DNA of 64,000 nt from Theropithecus gelada (taxonomy: Eukaryota > Chordata > Mammalia > Primates > Cercopithecidae). A program made the translations under genes and the position numbers. Shown one piece after another: positions 1-10,619 of this stretch (positions are counted from its first letter, which is position 1; each line of letters opens with the position of its first letter). The DNA lies in the NCBI RefSeq assembly GCF_003255815.1, contig NC_037681.1, forward strand, positions 60,457,284-60,521,283, in the 5' to 3' direction. The notes under the pieces were generated by a model, which saw nothing but the letters and a program-made list of their open reading frames with translations, searched no databases and was not told the origin of the DNA.

Positions 1-182
1 GGGGGGAGGGGGGAGGGATTGCATTGGGAGTTATACCTGATGTAAATGACGAGTTGATGGGTGCAGCAGACCAACATGGCACAAGTATACATATGTAACA
101 AACCTGCACGTTATGCACATGTACCCTACAACTTTAAGTATAATAATAATAAATAAATTAAAAAAAAAAAAGAAAAAAAAAT
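1..182 (+). mobile_element. L1 3'-UTR end with A-rich tail
   Basis: The window opens inside the last part of an L1 3' UTR: the G-rich tract, then the stretch around aacctgcacg and cacatgtaccc, then an A-rich tail from about 150 to 181. This is the usual end of primate L1s. The rest of the element lies left of the window, so its length and coding content are unknown. It is non-coding here. Confidence 0.9.
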
Positions 183-503
183 CTGCCCATTATTTAATCC
201 TCTTATTAAATACATTTAGAATCAAAAAGTTGTGGTCAGTTTTTAAAGGCAAGATTTAATGATCCGTTAAGAAATTTCTTAATATGATAATGGAGAAATT
301 TTTTTTATTTAGATATCAATATATTTTATGTGCACATTTAAAGATAAGTGGGAAACCTCAGCAATTTTCTTCATGATATTGGAGAAAAAGCTAGTGGGTT
401 TTTTTTTATCTCCTACCATTATCTGACTATTTTAATTAACCTGTCTTTGTTAAGTGGTAAATCAAAAGGAGCTGAGGGTCTTCAAATATATATGAGCATA
501 ACA

Positions 504-505
<2 letters not shown>
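183..505. other. Unassigned AT-rich DNA
   Basis: No gene or repeat family is recognised. The stretch is AT-rich with short T runs. The open frame starting at 348 runs through the poly-A tract and encodes a lysine run, so it is not credible as a gene. Confidence 0.5.

Positions 506-536
<31 letters not shown>
506..536 (+). repeat. Uninterrupted A31 tract
   Basis: Thirty-one consecutive A residues are followed by gaaataccag. I could not recognise a retroelement or processed transcript immediately upstream, no AATAAA lies just before it, and no target duplication was found. It may be the tail of a very short or strongly diverged insertion, or a pure homopolymer expansion. Confidence 0.9.
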
Positions 537-538
<2 letters not shown>

Positions 539-1009
539 AATACCAGAGAATCATTTCACAATTAGTAGCCAGATCTTCCTTGAGAAAAGGCATCAGAGTT
601 GCTCATCAGACTAAGGTTGAGCAGAGTTTTCAAGCAAGGGCAAACAACAAATGATGATTGACTTTGCCATTGGCAGTCACAGATGGTTGGATTGTTGTCC
701 TTATACTGATATTTCCAGTGAGCAAAGATCCATCTAGACAGCAGTATCTGCAAAACTCCAGGATCAAGAAATATATATGTGTAGATTAATGTGTATACTG
801 GTTTATTCCTGTTAACTACATCCTAGAGGCTTTTGGAAATTCTTCACACCAGCTAAACTATAACTTAAAGCTCCAAACCCCACTGTCTAAGAAAATACAT
901 GTATTTCTTCAAAAATATAAATGAGTAAAATGGCTTAATATGGTCCGTACTGTTGTTTCAATATTAAGTGGGAACAAAGCCTTCAGCCAACGACAGCTCC
1001 CCAACACTT
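537..1009. other. Unassigned DNA
   Basis: I see no recognisable gene, exon or repeat. Short open frames on either strand resemble no protein I know. Confidence 0.4.
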
Positions 1010-2140
1010 AGATTTTAGACAGTGAGAATTCTACTTCTGGCAATAGCAAACTAGGTAATTCAGGCCAATCTTCCCACTAGTAATAGTGGAAAAGCTGGAT
1101 CAAATAGGAAAACATCTATTGTAAAGCTTAAGAAATTAATAAGACAGTGACAACTTATGGATCAAAAGAATTGAGAGAAGGAGGAGAAACCCAAAGGGGT
1201 GAGGCTGGCCTTGCAGCTACTTTCCCTTATATATTGCTACCATTTCTCCAAGAGAGGAGACTCAAAGTCTGAGAACCTAAGCAGAGCTGTGAAATGCTTA
1301 TATGGTTGGTGAGACAAACATTGGAATTAAGGGTTCACCAAGGAGGAAAGCCCTGCCAAACCTAGCTTTTGTGTTAAGACCCCAAAGGTGTAGTCTCTGG
1401 GACTAAGAGTAAATTGGAAATAGATTTTTAATTATGTCAATCTCTGATTGAATTGAGGTGATCTGGAATTACTAATAATCTTAGCCCAGGTCCAGAGCAA
1501 ATGTTAAACTCTTTAGGGGAAGATATCCCCATATTACAGAGACCCAGTTTTTCTCAGTCTTTCATATAATATGAGAAAATACAAATCTGTAAACACAAAC
1601 AAGGAGAAACATGAAACAAAAGAGCAAGACTCAAAGGGGATCTAGAAAATAGTAAACCTGGAATTTAAAATAACTGTGCTTAACGTCCCCATGGAAAATA
1701 ACAGGTGAGACTAACAGAATATGGCAGAAACAATATTTGAAGATATAACAGTGTGAAAGTCACAAAAAATTTCAAGCCAAAGGTACACAGCTCAAGCAGG
1801 ACTCATGCAAAAAACAAACAAACAAACAAACAAAAAACAAACAAAAAACACCAAGGTAATCAAGAGGAACATAGATTAAAAACATAAATTCTGTAAATTT
1901 TTAAAAAGCCAAGGTAGGAGAGAGAAGGGGGCTCAGGAGACAGAACGCAGACAGATGGGACCCAGTAGAAAGTAGAAAGTAATATGGTAGTTTAAACTCA
2001 GACACATCAGTAACCACATTTGAAGTAAATGTGCAAAAAACATTTGAAATAAAAACTGTCAGACTGGATTAAGAATAAAAAATTAAAACCCAACTATATG
2101 TTGCTTACAAGTGACATATCTTAAATATAAAGGTACAGGA
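1010..2140 (+). mobile_element. Old L1 (L1M-type) 5' region fragment
   Basis: The order of motifs matches the 5' region of old mammalian L1s: 'gcagagctgtgaaatgctta' near 1280, 'aagaccccaaaggtgtag' near 1377, 'tgtcaatctctgattga' near 1435, 'ggaatttaaaataactgtg' near 1660 and 'gaagatataacag' near 1740. Near 2060-2115 comes the 'gactggattaa...caactatatg' stretch. It carries no intact reading frame. The divergence suggests a pre-primate insertion. Edges are approximate and the subfamily is uncertain (L1MC to L1ME range). Confidence 0.6.
1809..1850 (+). repeat. (CAAA)n simple repeat
   Basis: A run of CAAA units with A-run interruptions lies inside the old L1 fragment. It is a typical A-rich microsatellite. 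Confidence 0.85.
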
Positions 2141-2297
2141 TTTTAGGCACTGGCGAACCAACTAAGGATTTGGGACTACGAAACATTCAGTGTGCCTGAA
2201 GTTATTGCAATACAGAGTTACTTCATCTATCTGCTGGACTAAGTCAGTACCTAGAAGGTGGTGTATTAGGACATTGAATAACACTGACTAAGTTGAC

Positions 2298-2575
2298 TTT
2301 TTTTTTTCTCTGTCACTCAGACTGGAGTGCAGTGGTGCCATCTCAGCTCCCTGCAACCTCTGCCTCCTGGGTCCAAGTGATTCTCCCACCTCAGCCTCCT
2401 AAGTAGCTGAGACTATAGGCATCTGCCACCACGCCCAGCTAGTTTTATATATATTTGTACAGATACGGATTCACCATGTTGCCCAGGCTGGTCTCAAACT
2501 CCTGGACTCAAGTGATCCACCTGCCTCAGTCTCTCAAAATGCTGGGATTATAGGTCTGAACCACACCACACCTGC
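2298..2575 (-). mobile_element. AluJ element, antisense
   Basis: An Alu in reverse orientation begins with the poly-T tail at 2298 and continues through 'gtcactcagactggagtgca' to the right arm near 2560. The phrase 'ctcctggactcaagtgatcc' is typical of the old AluJ class, and substitutions throughout agree with that age. The left-arm promoter end is degraded. It is a non-autonomous SINE that depends on the L1 machinery. No clear target duplication is visible. Confidence 0.93.
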
Positions 2576-4087
2576 CTAGTCAGACATTTTTACCCCAAAC
2601 CATATTATGAATTCAGTAAGGACTACATATAAATTAAGGATTTATAATCTTTTAATAATGAGATACAGTGTTTTGGGTTTTTTTCCCCCAAATTTCCCTG
2701 AAGTCTTATATTATTGGATGATGTACCAAAATGGTAGGGGAAAGTTCTCTTCTCACAATTTTTAAAGCAGTGGAGAGAACTGTAAGTAGTAAGGCAAACT
2801 TGGAATTAGCCAGGGGAGTTGGTTATGCTTGTTCAGGTTGCAAGAGAGACAGTGAAATGTTTGGATACCTTTTGGTGATGAGCATTTATTGAAAGGACAT
2901 GTGAGGATGTGAGAAAACACAGGAAACCATCTCAACAGCCAGGTCTCAGGAGAAGTGAACTGATAATGCCACTTGAGGTATAAAAGGGTTCACTTTATCT
3001 TTTCATGAGACATCTTTCTCCAGACTTTTAAATATGTGTCTTCTTAATCCCTGGCATTGAGATATGGTTATTTCAGGATAGGGTAAGCAATTTCAATAGC
3101 ATTGTGATTTCTAATAATTAAAACTAGCCTTTGAGAGTTACTTCAGTAAAGTGGTCATTATTATATCAGCAATACAGTTCAATATAATTCTTTATAATCG
3201 TAATAATGGGCTGTGGCATTATTATTAATATGATTATTTTTATCCTAATAGGGCACTGACATCTCTCTGCATACTATGGCCTGTTTTGTGTGTTTGGGCT
3301 AGAGGACATGAAAGGAAAGAGCTTTGGTTTTAATGATGCTTCCTTTCCAGTTACAGCTTATCTATCTATGCTTCGACTTTAATTAAGTTCCACTTTCATG
3401 TCAGTGATTGCTTCATCGAGTTTATTAAAACAATAAAGTTTATTCATTTGGGGATTCTTTTAAATTGTGCTTGCTGATCTTACAATCCAAGACAATTTAG
3501 AACAAAAGGAAAACATTTTTGTGTCCCTGGGAGACGACATGACTCATTGGTTCTGTGCTGTCTGCTCACACCTCCAATATTCACCAAAATCAAACACTCT
3601 TGGTAAACTTACTGAATTATATCCAAAGGTTCAATATCTAAAATAAGGAGCCTTGGGACACTATAGTAATTTCATCCATGCCATTAAATCCTGCCATATT
3701 TTTAACGCACCAATGTACCATTTAAAGGACACCTTCAGAGAATCTTGTGTAATAGAACAGATACTTTTAGTAAGTTAAATAAACCCTCCACTCCTTTCTT
3801 TAATCCATAATTTACATGTAGATTTTGAACTAAAATCTTAGAATCTTATAAATTGGATTTCTCTAAAGTGTGGAAGCTTTTATCTGGAAATATTGCCCAA
3901 GAGATGATTCTCTTCTTTAGTTCATATACTTATTACATTTATCAATATTTTGGCAAAGAAGCATACATTTTGAAGTTGGATGGAAAATGGAAGGTATATA
4001 GCTTGTAATTTTTACATGCTAGATACTGAGATCCAATGCAAAGAAGAGGGAAGAATTATTGACCCTCAGTGGGGGTAAAATAGTTGA
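2576..4087. other. Unassigned intergenic or intronic DNA
   Basis: About 1.5 kb without a recognisable gene or repeat. AATAAA-like motifs occur near 3430 but nothing around them resembles a terminal exon. No frame longer than about 60 codons has recognisable content. Confidence 0.4.
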
Positions 4088-4259
4088 CCTATTGATATAG
4101 TTTGGCTGTGTCCCCACCCAAATCTCATCTTGAGTTGTAGCTCCCAAAATTCCCATGTGTCATGTGAGGGACCCAGTGGGAGGTAATTGAATCATGGGGG
4201 TGGGTCTTTACCATGCTATTCTTTCCATAGTGAGTAAGTCTCATGAGAGCTAATGGTTT

Positions 4260-4265
4260 TATAAA
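4260..4265 (+). promoter_or_regulatory. TATA box of THE1 5' LTR
   Basis: TATAAA sits in the context gttttataaagagg, where MaLR LTRs carry their promoter. The 3' LTR has tatacag at the matching place (about 6504), so its box is weakened. Whether either is used is not visible here. Confidence 0.6.
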
Positions 4266-4386
4266 GAGGAATTCCCCTGCACAAGCTCTTTCTTTGCCTG
4301 CTGTCATCCATGTAAGAAGCAACTTACTCCTCCTTGCCTTCCACCATGATTGTTAGGCCTCCGCAGCAACATGGAACTGTAAGCCC

Positions 4387-4392
4387 ATTAAA
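4387..4392 (+). terminator. ATTAAA polyadenylation signal in THE1 5' LTR
   Basis: ATTAAA in the context cccattaaactc is the conserved poly(A) signal position of THE1 LTRs. The 3' LTR keeps the same signal at 6632-6637, which would end a proviral transcript. Confidence 0.6.
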
Positions 4393-4828
4393 CTCTCTTT
4401 CCTGTATAAATTACCCAGTCTCAGGTATGTCTTTATCAGCAGTGTGAAAATGGACTAACACAGTAAATTGGTACCAGTAGAGTGGGGCATTGCTGTAAAG
4501 ACACCCAAAAATGTGGAAGTGACTAGAACTGGGTAACAGGCAGAGGTTTGAACAGTTTGGAGGGCTCAGAAGAAGACAGGAAAATGTAGAAAAGTCTGGA
4601 ACCTCCTAGATACTTGTTGAATGGCTTTGACAAAAATGCTGATAATGATATGGACAATAAAATCCAGGTTGAGGTGGTCTTAGAGATGAGGAACTTGTTG
4701 GGAACTGGAGTAAAGGTGACTCTTGCTATGTTTTAGTAAAGAGATTGGTGGCATTTTGCCCCTCCCTTACAGATTTGTAGAATTTTGAACTTGAGGGATT
4801 TTTTAGGGTATCTGGTGGAAGAAATTTC

Positions 4829-5130
4829 CTTTCTTTCTTTCTTCCTTTTTTTTTTCTTGAGACGGAGTCTTGCTCTGTCACCCAGGCTGGAGTGCAGTGG
4901 AGTGATCTCGGCTCACTGCAAGTTCCACCTTCCGGGTTCATGCCATTCTCCTGCCTCAGCCTCCCAAGTATCTGGGACTACAGGTGCCCGCCACCATGCC
5001 TGGTTAATTTTTTTGTATTTATTTTTTAGTAGAGACGGGGTTTCACTGTGTTTGCCAGGATGGTCTCCATCTCCTGATCTCATGATCCACCTACCTCGGC
5101 CTCCCAAAGTGCTGGGATTACAGGTGTGAG
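4829..5130 (-). mobile_element. AluY inside THE1, antisense, slightly 5' truncated
   Basis: A reverse-oriented Alu carries 'gttcatgccattctcctgcc' and 'ccaggatggtctccatctcc', both AluY-like. A 16-bp duplication, tggtggaagaaatttc, flanks it exactly at 4813-4828 and 5131-5146. The Alu stops after 'ggtgtgag', so roughly the first 15 bases of the Alu 5' end are missing; with an intact duplication this means truncation during integration, not later deletion. It post-dates the THE1 provirus. Confidence 0.95.
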
Positions 5131-5703
5131 TGGTGGAAGAAATTTCAAAGCAGCAGAGCATTCAGAAGTGACTTGGGTGCTGTTAAAAGCATTCAATTTT
5201 AAAAGGGAAACAGTATAAAAGTTCAGAAAATCTGCAGGCTGAAGATGTGATTTAAAAAAACACAAACCATTTTTCTGGGGCAAAATTCAAGCCAGCTGCA
5301 GAAATTTGCATAATTAACCAGGAGCCAAATGTTAATCACCAAGACAATGGATAAAATGTCTCCAGTGCATGTCAGAGATTTTGTGGCAGCCCCTCCCATC
5401 ACAGGCCCAGGGGCCTAGGAGGAAAAAATGGTTTTGTGGGCCAAACCCAAGGACCCCCTGCTCTGTGCAGCCTAGGGACTTGGTGCCCTGCATCCCAACC
5501 ACTCCAGCCATGGCTAATGGGGCCAAGGTACAGCTTGGGCTGTTGCTTCAGAGGGTGAAAGCCCCAAGCTTTGGCAGCTTCCATGTAGTGTTGAGCCTGC
5601 GGGTGAATGAAAGTCAATAATTGAGATTTGGAAACCTCTGCCTAGATTTCAGAGGATGTATGAAAATGCCTGGATGCTCAGGTAGAAGTTTGCGGCAGGG
5701 GCA

Positions 5704-6156
5704 GTGACCTCATGGAGAATCTGTGCTAGGGCAGTGTGGAAGGGAAATGTGGGGTCGGAAACCCACAGAGTCCCTACCAGGGCACTGCCTGGTGGAGATG
5801 TGAAAAGAGGGCCATTGTCCTCCAGACCCCAGAATGGTAGCTACACCAACAGCTTGCACATTGTGCCTGGAAAAGCTGCAGACACTCAACACCAGCCTGT
5901 GAAAGCAGCCAGGAGGGAGGCTGTACCCTGTGAAGCCACAGGGGCAGAGTTGCCCAACATCATGGGAACCCATCTCTTGCATCAGCGTGACCCAAATGAG
6001 AGAAATGGAGTCAAAGATCATTTTGGAGCTTTAAGATTTGACTGCCCTGCTGGATTTGCATGGGGCCTCAGCCCCTTTTTTTGGCTAATGTCTCCCATTT
6101 GGAATGGATGTGTTTACTCAATGCCTGTACCCGCATTGTATCTAGGAAGTAACTAA
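5704..6156 (+). other. 150-codon open frame in THE1 internal region
   Basis: An ATG-to-stop frame of 150 residues lies in the 3' part of the THE1 internal sequence. It has basic and proline-rich stretches followed by an aromatic-rich C-terminus (near residues 124-143). I see no capsid major-homology motif and no zinc-knuckle CCHC box, so it is not a recognisable Gag. A chance opening in a decayed gag-like region is most likely. Nothing suggests it is translated. Confidence 0.3.
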
Positions 6157-6335
6157 CTTGGTTTTGATTTTACAGGCTCATAGGCAGAAGGGACTTGGCT
6201 TGTCTCAGATGAAACTTGGGACTGTGGACTTGTGAGTTAATGCTGAAATGAGTTAAGGTTCTGGGGGACTGTTGGGAAGGCACGATTGGTTTTGAAATGT
6301 GAGGACATGAGATTTGGGAGGGTCCAGGGGTGGAA

Positions 6336-6702
6336 TGATATGGTTTGGCTGTGTCCCCACCCTAATCTCATCTTGAATTGTAGCTCCCACAATTCCCATG
6401 TGTCATGGGAGGGACCAAGTGGTAGGTAATTGAATCATGGGGGCTGGTCTTTCCCGTGCTATTCTCATGATAGTGAATAAGTCTCATGAGATCCTGATGG
6501 TTTTATACAGAGGAGTTCCCCTGCACACGTTCTCTCTCTTTGCCTGCTGCTATCCATGTAATATGTGATTTACTCCTCCTTGCCTTCTGCCATGATTGTG
6601 AGGCCTCTCAGCTATGTGGAATTGTAAGTCCATTAAACCCTTTTTCCTGTATAAATTACGCAGTCTCAGGTATGTCTTTATCAGCTTAAATGAACCAATA
6701 CA
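6336..6702 (+). repeat. THE1 3' LTR
   Basis: This 367-bp LTR begins TGATATGGTTTGGCTGTG and ends AATACA. It is directly followed by the cctat target duplication. It retains ATTAAA at 6632-6637. It lacks the intact TATA seen in the 5' LTR and carries small differences, such as 'ttctctctctttgcctgctg' near 6530. Confidence 0.95.
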
Positions 6703-6707
6703 CCTAT

Positions 6708-8464
6708 GCTATTTGCATTGAACACACCATGATTTCACATTTTTTCTATTCTACCCACCCACATGACAGCTAACGTTTCAGGTATATGGGGTTGATTAAA
6801 AAATGTTATCCAATGTACCAAAGCTAGCTCTGTTAATGAGTATAAAGATAAACCACATTAAATTTAATTTCAGTCTGGTCTGATGGTCCTTCAAACTTTG
6901 GTATTGTAGGTTGGGGCCCCGACATACCATGGTATAGGCTCGGTAGAGCCATGCATCTTCGTATAATTCCATTTAATTCCACTAGTTAATAATCCAAGAA
7001 GGATTATTCATGGTCTTTATTTTCATCTGCAAAGTGGATCTTCATTTCTTCCTAGAGTATATGATCTATTAAAAAACAGATCCAATAAACATTTAATAAT
7101 CATATACCAGTTAGACTCTGTAAACCATATATGGGGTTCTACTATGCAAATAATTGTGCCTAGAGATGAGAAAGTGCAACGTAAATATGATTAAGACATA
7201 CTTTCCTTTACTGAACCATTGAACTCTTAATACAGGAGAACAAGACTTATGAATTTTAAATGATCCTTTATCAAAAGGACCCATCCTTTTATCCTCCATG
7301 GGTTTCCAATATGAAAATAATGATATTCTCAAGCTGGCTCTATGCTTGTAGTGAATTGTTACAATTTTATGTTGCCTTGGCATCCATTTTGAATACAAGT
7401 TTAATTTTCTCAGAAGCAGGGCCCAATCATCCTGAACAGTTTCCAGTTTTGCACCACACCTAAATGGTTTAGATGGTCAGAGATTAGAACTTAGAGACTC
7501 TTTCACCTGCCTCGCTAACTAGGCTCCAGCTTTCTCCCTTTGCTTCCTTTACACAGATCATTTAGGCATTTGCCTGAGAACTTAAAGTGGCCCACACCTT
7601 ATTCTCTTATATATACTGCTAGTTGCCACGCATGCTGTCTCTCTCTTTCTTGGCATGCTCTCTCTCTTTCTTGGCTTGATTTGTCATTACTGAGTCATGT
7701 GACCTGGGGACAGAGGTATGCACAGGATCTGTAAGTAAAAATTATTTAAATATGTTTTCTACTGTGGTGGAGTATTGAATTTGCACCTTCCCTCTAATGA
7801 ACTCAGAGCTGCCCCAGGCTGGGTTTTCTCCAAAATTGGGGAAAATATAAGGTCAGGCTCCCACTGTCAGAGTGATGGTCAGGCAGGCATAAATAGGACA
7901 TGGGTCAGAGAAGAGTCATGAGAGCATCTGCCTGTATAAATAAGTTTCCCATGTGAGGGATCCCCAGGTCACAGGTCGAACAACCAGGCATTAGGTCATC
8001 CACCAGGTAAAAGAAATACCCGGTGAAAGGCACATGGTAAGCACCCATGTCCCCCTCATCTTAATTTCCTATTAAAACAGGGTTGTTAGTCACTTGGGTA
8101 CTGGAACTCCAGTTTTGCTGGGGACTCTCAAAACAATCCTGCAAGTCAAGAAAGGAATTATTTTAACATTTTGCCTTAGGGTATTCCTGCCAAGGCCATC
8201 TGTCACATCCACTCTTTCCCTAGAGTAGTCAGAGCTATCAGAACAGCACTCTACAAGAAACTGATACTGTTTAGCACAGCAAGAAACATTTTCTTTGAAA
8301 AAATAAGATGCGTCCAATGGCCATCAGTGGAGTTAAACCAAGTCAGATAGAGAGGCAAAACTCTGGCGCCTTGAAGTCTAAGATGGTACATTTCTGAGCA
8401 GATGTCTTACTTGAAAGAAATTGTGATTTCTGAGCCAGTTTTAGGGGAAGAGGTGGAATACATA
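6708..8464. other. Unassigned DNA
   Basis: No recognisable gene. A short stretch near 7085-7200 ('aataaacatttaataatc', 'actatgcaaataattgtgcc') resembles the 3' ends of old mammalian repeats but is too diverged to name. A small tandem repeat lies at 7630-7673. Confidence 0.4.
7630..7673 (+). repeat. Two-copy tandem repeat of about 22 bp
   Basis: Units at 7630-7652 and 7653-7673 share gcatgct followed by a TC run and ttcttg, and differ by a two-base length change. It is a minor slippage duplication. Confidence 0.8.
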
Positions 8465-8640
8465 CTTGGAGGAGAGTTGGAGCTCAATTTCTGTCTCTGC
8501 TGCTTAAGAACTCTGGAAGCCTTAATCTCTTCAGCTGTAAAATGGGGGTAATAATGCATACCTAAAAGGATTATTGAAGATTAGGAATAATATATTTAAA
8601 GCATTTAGCACAGAAATAGATCCAAATAATAATGACGAGG
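8465..8640 (+). mobile_element. MIR element, sense
   Basis: The core MIR order is visible: 'tttctgtctctgctgctt', 'aatctcttcagctgtaaaatgggggtaataat', 'ggattattgaagatta' and 'aaagcatttagcacag'. MIR is an ancient tRNA-derived SINE. It is non-coding, strongly diverged, and has approximate ends. Confidence 0.85.
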
Positions 8641-8854
8641 AGGGTGATTATGACTAATGATAATATCAGCCTGACAGCTGCTGAGGAAGCTGACATCAGT
8701 ACATCTGGTTCCACGGATCTACGTGTGCCCTTTACTGGAATTTGAATTATCACAAATCTTACTTCCCAATTCCTCATGATTTTATTCACAGAAGCATTGC
8801 ATACTATAATATTATGTTTGGAATAGAACCAATTCCATGGTCTTAAAGTTTGAA

Positions 8855-9000
8855 GGCTCATTCACTTAAATATTTATTGAGGCCCTACTATGTGCTAGTG
8901 CTGGTGATTCTGTGATAAGCATAAAAAACATAACTTTGCTTTTGTGGTACTTGTAGTCTAGTAGAGGGGAGACAGGCAAGTCAAATAATCATCTGGGTAA
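8855..9000 (+). mobile_element. Old LINE/SINE 3'-end fragment
   Basis: 'atatttattgaggccctactatgtgctag' followed by 'agtctagtagaggggagacaggcaag' is a phrase pair common to the 3' ends of old mammalian L1 and related repeats. The family cannot be fixed by eye. Confidence 0.5.
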
Positions 9001-9959
9001 ACATAAGGATATAACCATAATCATTATTATAAAGAGCTAAATGTTGCTAATGAAATTTAGTATAGTCTGCAGGTAAGAGCTATACTCTGGAGAAGAGGAA
9101 GTTATAAATTACTGGGTATTTTTCAAATTATTTGGTTGCAGTGGAATTTCTGACATCAGTTACTCTTTTGTATGGTAATGAATAGAAGAAAAAGTAAACT
9201 ATATTCACTAAACATCATTCTTTTGACACCTGCTTGTGCTATCATCTTTCAATTCTTTAGTAGACTTTTCTAAATAAAACCTGTACATGTTTAGAATTAG
9301 TCATTAGTCCACTATCAACATGTATCTTTGTCTTCAATTCTGTGAAGCCTCAGAGGATAGACTTGTACTAGTTCTGTTTCTAGGTTCTAACTTAAACATG
9401 TGTACAAACTATGGACTGAGAGGCTGCTGTTTCCAGACCTTCAAGGCTCATGAAGCGAAATCTGAACAGGTGTATCACATTGGCTCCATGATGCTTACTG
9501 GTTTAACTGAGTTAGCTTGGAAAACGTGGTAAATTAACGTGAATTTCTTCAACTTTAGTAACTCTAGCACAGACGTTAAGCAAGTAGAAATTGCTTTAAA
9601 GGTCTTAGTGCTCTGATTCTTCCACTTGATATTATCAGCACATTTTCTGGTTTTGATGGGCTTGGCTTTGTGTACTTTCTAATTTATGAAAGTTCGTTAT
9701 CCCACTTCTCTATATGTTTCCTTCCCCTAGTGCTTGTAATGTCTTTTTATGCACAAATGTGGCTCCTTCAAAAGCCTCCTGCTAAGAAATGAGCAAAAGA
9801 GGAATTGAAAATCCTTTGGCTTCTTTTAAACCCATGAAACTTGCTATTTTCAGAACCACCGGTCTGGAACAGAAAAGCTAAGTTGGTCAAATGCTAGCAG
9901 GCAGCCCACTTCAAATCTTGGGTGATAGAGATTTATAGAGGTTTCTGTTTGTTTTGTTC
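9001..9959. other. Unassigned DNA
   Basis: No gene or repeat recognised. A 70-codon frame at 9320-9532 has no recognisable content. Confidence 0.4.
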
Positions 9960-10040
9960 AGCAATATATTGCAACTCTCAAAGAGTACCTGTTATGTAGT
10001 AGGCACTCAATAAATATTTGAGTGAATAAGTAACAAATAA
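9960..10040 (+). mobile_element. MIR/L2 3'-end fragment, sense
   Basis: 'gttatgtagtaggcactcaataaatatttgagtgaataa' is the shared 3' terminal motif of MIR and L2. Only this tail is recognisable. Confidence 0.6.
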
Positions 10041-10619
10041 ATAAACTTCAAATTTGATCTTAGGCTCTTTGGCAACTTTCGCTTCCTTCCTTTGGGATTG
10101 TGAAGATAGTTCTCAAAATATAAAATAACACAGAAATTTGATTTTCTTCCCTGTCTCCGGCTACATCTTTTTTCCATTCACCATTGATCTTTATGTGTGA
10201 ATCACGTCAGACTTTTCATTGTCCTTGTTTGCTTTGGCAACTCTCCATCTCTTCATCACCCTATAATTTCTCAAACTCTGTTTAAGCTGGACAGCATTTC
10301 AGTCTGGCTTAACTGAACTAGGCAGCCAGAGAGTACTGATTCCTAAATACTATGTTGAGAGCAAAGGTGAGCATGGCAGGCAGTGTATAATCAGGGTGCT
10401 ACTAACTGGAGAAAACTAGCCAGTCAGTGTTTTTGAAGACCGCTCTAGTTAAAGTTTGAGAGTGGCCACTGCTGTTAGTGTAATTACTATCAGTGAAAGT
10501 GTTATCACCCATGGTGAATCAGTTCTTGTTTCCCAGAATAACTGGGCTTCTAACTGATAACACACAGAGAACATAAGCAAAACAGAAAGAAATGAGGAAG
10601 GCTATTAATTTTAAATATA
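10041..10619. other. Unassigned DNA
   Basis: No gene or repeat recognised. Confidence 0.4.

Larger units (their letters stand above)
4093..4462 (+). repeat. THE1 5' LTR
   Basis: This 370-bp LTR begins TGATATAGTTTGGCTGTG and ends ACTAACACA. Two transcription signals are visible: a TATA-like box at 4260-4265 and an ATTAAA polyadenylation signal at 4387-4392. It aligns with the 3' LTR over its full length, with scattered substitutions that arose after insertion. Confidence 0.95.
4463..6335 (+). mobile_element. THE1 internal region (interrupted by AluY)
   Basis: After the 5' LTR come the characteristic 'ggtaccagtagagtggggca' and 'actagaactgggtaacaggcagag' stretches of THE1 internal sequence. 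It resumes after the Alu at 5147 and runs to the 3' LTR. THE1 internal sequence has only a decayed gag-like tract and no polymerase. The longest open stretch is at 5704-6156. Confidence 0.9.
4093..6702 (+). mobile_element. Complete THE1 (MaLR, ERVL-type) provirus
   Basis: Two similar LTRs in direct orientation (4093-4462 and 6336-6702) flank a THE1-type internal region. Each LTR starts TGATAT and ends in CA. The 5-bp flanks are identical: cctat at 4088-4092 and cctat at 6703-6707, so both outer ends are intact. THE1 is a non-autonomous MaLR family of simian primates that relied on an ERVL machinery; it carries no pol or env. An AluY later inserted into the internal region (4829-5130). Most genomic THE1 copies are solo LTRs, so a two-LTR copy is the less common form. 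Confidence 0.95.

Noticed and set aside
348..614. 88-codon frame with a polylysine run
   Set aside because: The lysines are translated poly-A; the frame crosses a homopolymer.
3420..3445. AATAAA-like motifs as a gene end
   Set aside because: Isolated motifs in AT-rich DNA with no exon-like sequence upstream.
4785..5129. 114-codon frame resembling predicted human proteins
   Set aside because: It reads through an antisense AluY; the familiar residues are translated Alu.
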